Below, piece by piece: positions 62,201-64,000 of a DNA stretch of 64,000 nucleotides (the first letter of the stretch is position 1; every line of letters starts with the position of its first letter). The position numbers and the translations under genes are program-made. The DNA is taken from positions 4,543,675 through 4,607,674 of the forward strand of contig NC_087078.1 of NCBI RefSeq assembly GCF_026151205.1, written 5' to 3'. The stretch comes from Bolinopsis microptera. Taxonomy: Eukaryota > Ctenophora > Tentaculata > Lobata > Bolinopsidae. The notes beneath the pieces are model-generated. The model searched no databases. It saw nothing but the letters and a program-made list of their open reading frames with translations, and had not been told where the DNA came from.

Positions 62201-62836
62201 ATTACCAGTAAATCACCAGGCAACACCACTACCAGTAAATCACCAGGCAACACCATTACCAGTAAATCACCAGGCAACACCACTACCAGTAAATCACCAG
62301 GCAACACCACTACCAGTAAATCACCAGGCAACACCATTACCAGTAAATCACCAGGCAACACCACAACCAGTAAATCACCAGGCAACACCATTACCAGTAA
62401 ATCACCAGGCAACACCACTACCAGTAAATCACCAGGCAACACCACTACCAGTAAATCACCAGGCAACACCACTAATACTACAGATTTGTTCATGAGGGTT
62501 TCTAACAGATTAAGTAGACGACTTAGTCTGACTAGGAAACACAAAAAACCGAGCATTCCTGTAGAGACATCTGCACAAACTGAGATCGAGAACTATTTAT
62601 ACGGTAAAGAGAGCAGCATTGAGGTGAACTACACCGACCTCAATTACACGGCTAACAACTACACCGCTAACAACTACACGGCTAACAACTACACGGCTAA
62701 CAACTACACGGCTAACAACTACACGGCTAACAATTACACGGCTAACAACTACACGGCTAACAACTACACGGCTAACAACTACACGGCTAACAACTACACG
62801 GCTAACAACTACACGGCTAACAACTACACCGCATGA
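50252..62836 (+). CDS. MTUS1: MTUS/ATIP-family microtubule-associated coiled-coil protein
   Basis: Exons 50252-50309, 50881-51039, 54361-54404, 56134-56280, 56519-56617, 60011-60130, 60341-60538, 60867-61012, 61153-62836. All have GT-AG borders and agreeing phases, giving 884 residues. MTUS proteins bind microtubules and plus-end factors through a C-terminal coiled coil. Residues about 20-280 are heptad-rich: ALISERDELSSELRDL matches the LLSEREEAL...LSQEL block of vertebrate ATIP, and INAELQSLRDVIDMRNAEIK, YKDHNEQLRATIEMK and LYQNLKEKE follow the ATIP order. The STPTCSPRRQF stretch after the coil parallels the SP-rich ATIP tail. The last exon adds a Ser/Thr/Lys-rich region, 18 KSPGNTTTS-type repeats and about 13 NYTAN repeats. 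No acceptor fits upstream of the ATG at 50252 (an in-frame TGA precedes it), so this is a first coding exon. Family assignment is from remembered homologues. Confidence 0.82.
51335..51440. repeat. G-rich GGGAGGAGGGGGT repeats
   Basis: Short imperfect repeats of GGGGTGGGAGGAG with many G-runs on the plus (sense) strand of an MTUS-like intron. A G-quadruplex is possible. Confidence 0.8.
51546..52037. repeat. 7-bp array CAGTGTA / CAGTGTG
   Basis: About 70 heptamers (CAGTGTA, CAGTGTG, CAGTGCG), broken near 51955-51972 by TATGGTTCCAACG. That sequence resembles the segment just before the array (ATATGGTTCTAACG), so part of the array start has been duplicated. It is intronic. Open frames are Cys/Val/Gln repeats only. 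Confidence 0.97.
52051..52140. mobile_element. End fragment of hAT-type CAGTGGCGTAAC element
   Basis: CAGTGGCGTAACGTTGCCTG followed by GGCGCCCCC blocks matches the reverse complement of the right end of the element at 19242-20463. No opposite end was found downstream, so this is a fragment or a strongly diverged copy. Confidence 0.6.
52698..52990. repeat. 7-bp array GTGACTA / GTGACCA
   Basis: About 40 heptamers (TAGTGAC, CAGTGAC) with TTACAAG interruptions. It divides into a GACTAGT-rich first part and a GACCAGT-rich second part. It is intronic in the MTUS-like gene. Confidence 0.95.
53000..54360. other. MTUS-like intron, purine-rich tract
   Basis: Intronic sequence with a GGAGGA-rich purine tract at about 53875-53970. 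No supported exon was found. The open frame from 53990 has no acceptor or homology support. Confidence 0.5.
56700..58096 (-). pseudogene. 5'-truncated LINE with reverse transcriptase C-terminal half
   Basis: The minus-strand frame from 58096 to 57017 begins at MLGPLLFLIYINDI and contains FADDTN, the catalytic F-A-D-D box of reverse transcriptases. The LDEQLSWEPHL-type, LSYCISCWG, FLTCAR-like and STKIWNDL blocks follow to the stop. Everything upstream of the palm's second half is missing, typical of incomplete LINE integration. About 320 bp of 3' non-coding sequence follows (to about 56700). It sits antisense in the intron between exons 56617 and 60011. The same lineage gave the fragment at 12216-12938. 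Confidence 0.92.
58098..58310. repeat. 39-bp minisatellite carrying a splice-donor sequence
   Basis: About five copies of a unit made of AACTAACTAGTAACTAACAG and GTACAGGTACTGTAGTAGT. The AGTACAGGTACTGTA part is identical to the exon end and donor at 56611-56625. Confidence 0.9.
58600..58885. repeat. Duplicated ~80-bp intronic block
   Basis: About three copies of a block including GGGGCTGATAACAGGGCACC and GTGGTTACTGGCTATACTCC, intronic, with partial extra copies. Confidence 0.85.
59221..59304. repeat. 8-bp array TAACACTG
   Basis: About ten perfect octamers, intronic in the MTUS-like gene. Confidence 0.97.
60262..60325. repeat. 9-bp repeat AGTAACTAT before an acceptor
   Basis: Six to seven copies of AGTAACTAT end about 15 bp before the acceptor TTCTACTCAG of the exon at 60341, so they occupy the branch-point zone. 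Confidence 0.9.
60569..60813 (+). repeat. Dispersed ~285-bp repeat, copy 3 (diverged)
   Basis: Starts TACTATATATAAAGCGAGAC about 30 bp after the donor of the exon ending at 60538 and fills most of that 328-bp intron. It keeps AAAATTGGCCAAGGAATA but has diverged more than copies 1 and 2. Confidence 0.7.
61996..62478 (+). repeat. 27-bp coding repeat, 18 copies
   Basis: In the last MTUS-like exon. The unit AAATCACCAGGCAACACC + ACTACCAGT encodes K-S-P-G-N-T-T/I-T-S. Each copy carries one Ser-Pro, a possible proline-directed kinase site. Confidence 0.97.
62640..62831 (+). repeat. 15-bp coding repeat, about 13 copies
   Basis: AACTACACGGCTAAC encodes N-Y-T-A-N repeats that form the extreme C-terminus of the long MTUS-like isoform, ending in TGA at 62834-62836. 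Confidence 0.97.
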
Positions 62837-63057
62837 TTCAAAATACAGATTGAAAATATTTAAGGGTACAAGCTTTATTGTGGGATAATTATTACCGAGT
62901 GAAATGTGGAAAGTTAAAAATTGTTAACAATTTCCGGTGGCAAGATTAATCTATTAGTCTATTTAATTCGATCAAGAATTGTATTTAATTGTTGTTTATC
63001 TGCTTTTATCAATTAAAAACTATCACTTTATTATATTATGACTGATAATTATTTCAG

Positions 63058-63127
63058 GCCGAAGTCTCAAGTCAATCTGTTCGATGCAATGGAAGCTGCC
63101 ACTCAAATTCTACCCCTTCACGACTGA
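63058..63127 (+). CDS. Possible alternative last exon of the MTUS-like gene
   Basis: After the acceptor ATTATTTCAG the sequence reads on in the phase left by 61012, adding RPKSQVNLFDAMEAATQILP and a few more residues before TGA. Skipping the repeat exon would give a 346-residue protein. Alternatively the acceptor is unused and this is 3' untranslated sequence. Confidence 0.4.
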
Positions 63128-63219
63128 ACGAAACGTTTCACATCTTTGCATGAACTGTTCGGTGTGTTTGTTGAACGAATAATAATTTAACTTTTGTTTG
63201 GTAATATTTGTATTGTATT

Positions 63220-63225
63220 AATAAA
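63220..63225 (+). terminator. Polyadenylation signal AATAAA
   Basis: AATAAA followed by GTTGTGATGAG. It would serve both the long (stop 62836) and short (stop 63127) ends of the MTUS-like gene. Confidence 0.55.
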
Positions 63226-63239
63226 GTTGTGATGAGAAT

Positions 63240-64000
63240 TGAGCTTGAGTTTAAACTTTGAATCACCTTGAAGATTTTGAAATATTTATTTCTTGCTTCT
63301 GTTAAGGTAATGAAAGAAGCCTCCTTCTTAAAAGTAGATTCTTAGATTGCTTATACTTGTACATTTTGCTATTTTAAATTTCAATAACAGATCATGCTTT
63401 TCGTTCGTTATCAAATTATTTGTGGAGTGGGATACAGCTGGTTCCCATCACTTGCTAGATAGGTTAGGGGCAGGATTTTGGCTGGGGTTCAGGTAATGGT
63501 AACGTTAACAACATAGTTTCTCCATGTGGGGGGTTTTTTTCTGTGTGGAGTGAGGAGTTATGATCGAAACAATCAACACCCCCACTTGTGGCCCGCTTGC
63601 CCCAAGCCGTTTTAAAATGGTTCAGTGTATGGGTTCGGTATATAATATGACTACAGCAGTTGCTATGAAGGTTAACCAGTAATATTACATCGTAAAGTAA
63701 ACCATCTTAAGACGTTTTTACTAAAATTGTGGCGCAGCTTACCCCATCTATATTCTATATCTGACCTAAATACTTGCTCAATTCCCGATTATCGATTTCA
63801 ACCATAGTTGTTGATAGCTTAAATCAGAATAAGTTAGAATTATACTGTTAACAGCTCGATAATAGTAAATTACGAAAAGGAGGCCGTGCCACAAAATCTG
63901 AGAAAACACCCGCTGCATCCTCCGGGTGAGTGGATAAATTATTAACTTAATGGAACGCGCCATTCTATCAAAATAGTCATTATGGCGTTCAAACCACGCT
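63240..64000. other. Intergenic, nothing recognised
   Basis: AT-rich sequence after the MTUS-like polyadenylation signal. No gene, RNA or repeat family could be identified. Confidence 0.5.

Overview
The window looks like nuclear DNA from an invertebrate animal. Genes are split by canonical GT-AG introns, polyadenylation signals are AATAAA, non-LTR retrotransposon fragments and cut-and-paste transposons are present, and the host genes include animal-specific families such as an MTUS/ATIP microtubule protein. I cannot name the phylum from sequence alone. An aquatic, early-branching or otherwise repeat-rich invertebrate is a guess.

Three host genes can be built exon by exon, with matching splice phases. 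(1) On the minus strand, 10.55 to 4.68 kb and probably continuing past the left edge, lies a class I alpha-1,2-mannosidase (GH47, MAN1B1-like) with a membrane anchor, an acidic luminal stem and the first part of the catalytic domain. (2) On the plus strand, 50.25 to 62.84 kb, lies an MTUS1/2-like coiled-coil protein. Phase-compatible upstream exon groups at 20.5-23.7, 24.9 and 35.2-36.0 kb may be alternative amino termini, which would make one locus of about 42 kb. (3) On the minus strand, 47.63 to 45.48 kb, lies a two-exon cytochrome P450. It would sit antisense inside a large intron of gene 2 if the long isoforms exist.

The rest is unusually rich in tandem repeats and mobile DNA. Left to right: an 18-bp array (1-4094); a 7-bp array (6.0-6.8 kb); LINE debris and a possible structured RNA (12-15.9 kb); mosaic GC-rich repeats (16.3-18.3 kb); two nested hAT-type elements (19.2-20.5 kb); a TACTG array (23 kb); a 5.8-kb foldback transposon with long inverted arms (25.43-31.25 kb); 10-bp and 37-bp arrays (32.8-35.0 kb); a 7.5-kb satellite of a 34/35-bp unit (36.5-44.0 kb); several shorter arrays around the P450 and across 48.9-53 kb; and a 5'-truncated LINE inside the MTUS-like gene (about 56.7-58.1 kb).

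Two themes stand out. First, minisatellites run into coding sequence: in the P450 between the PERF-like and heme motifs and at its C-terminus, in the MTUS-like last exon, and in the mannosidase stem. Second, minisatellites carry copies of real splice junctions: a mannosidase acceptor and an MTUS donor. The strongest candidate for an undescribed system is the 5.8-kb foldback element, with 8-bp target duplications and arms built from dozens of AGCGCTTATAAGCGCT palindromes.
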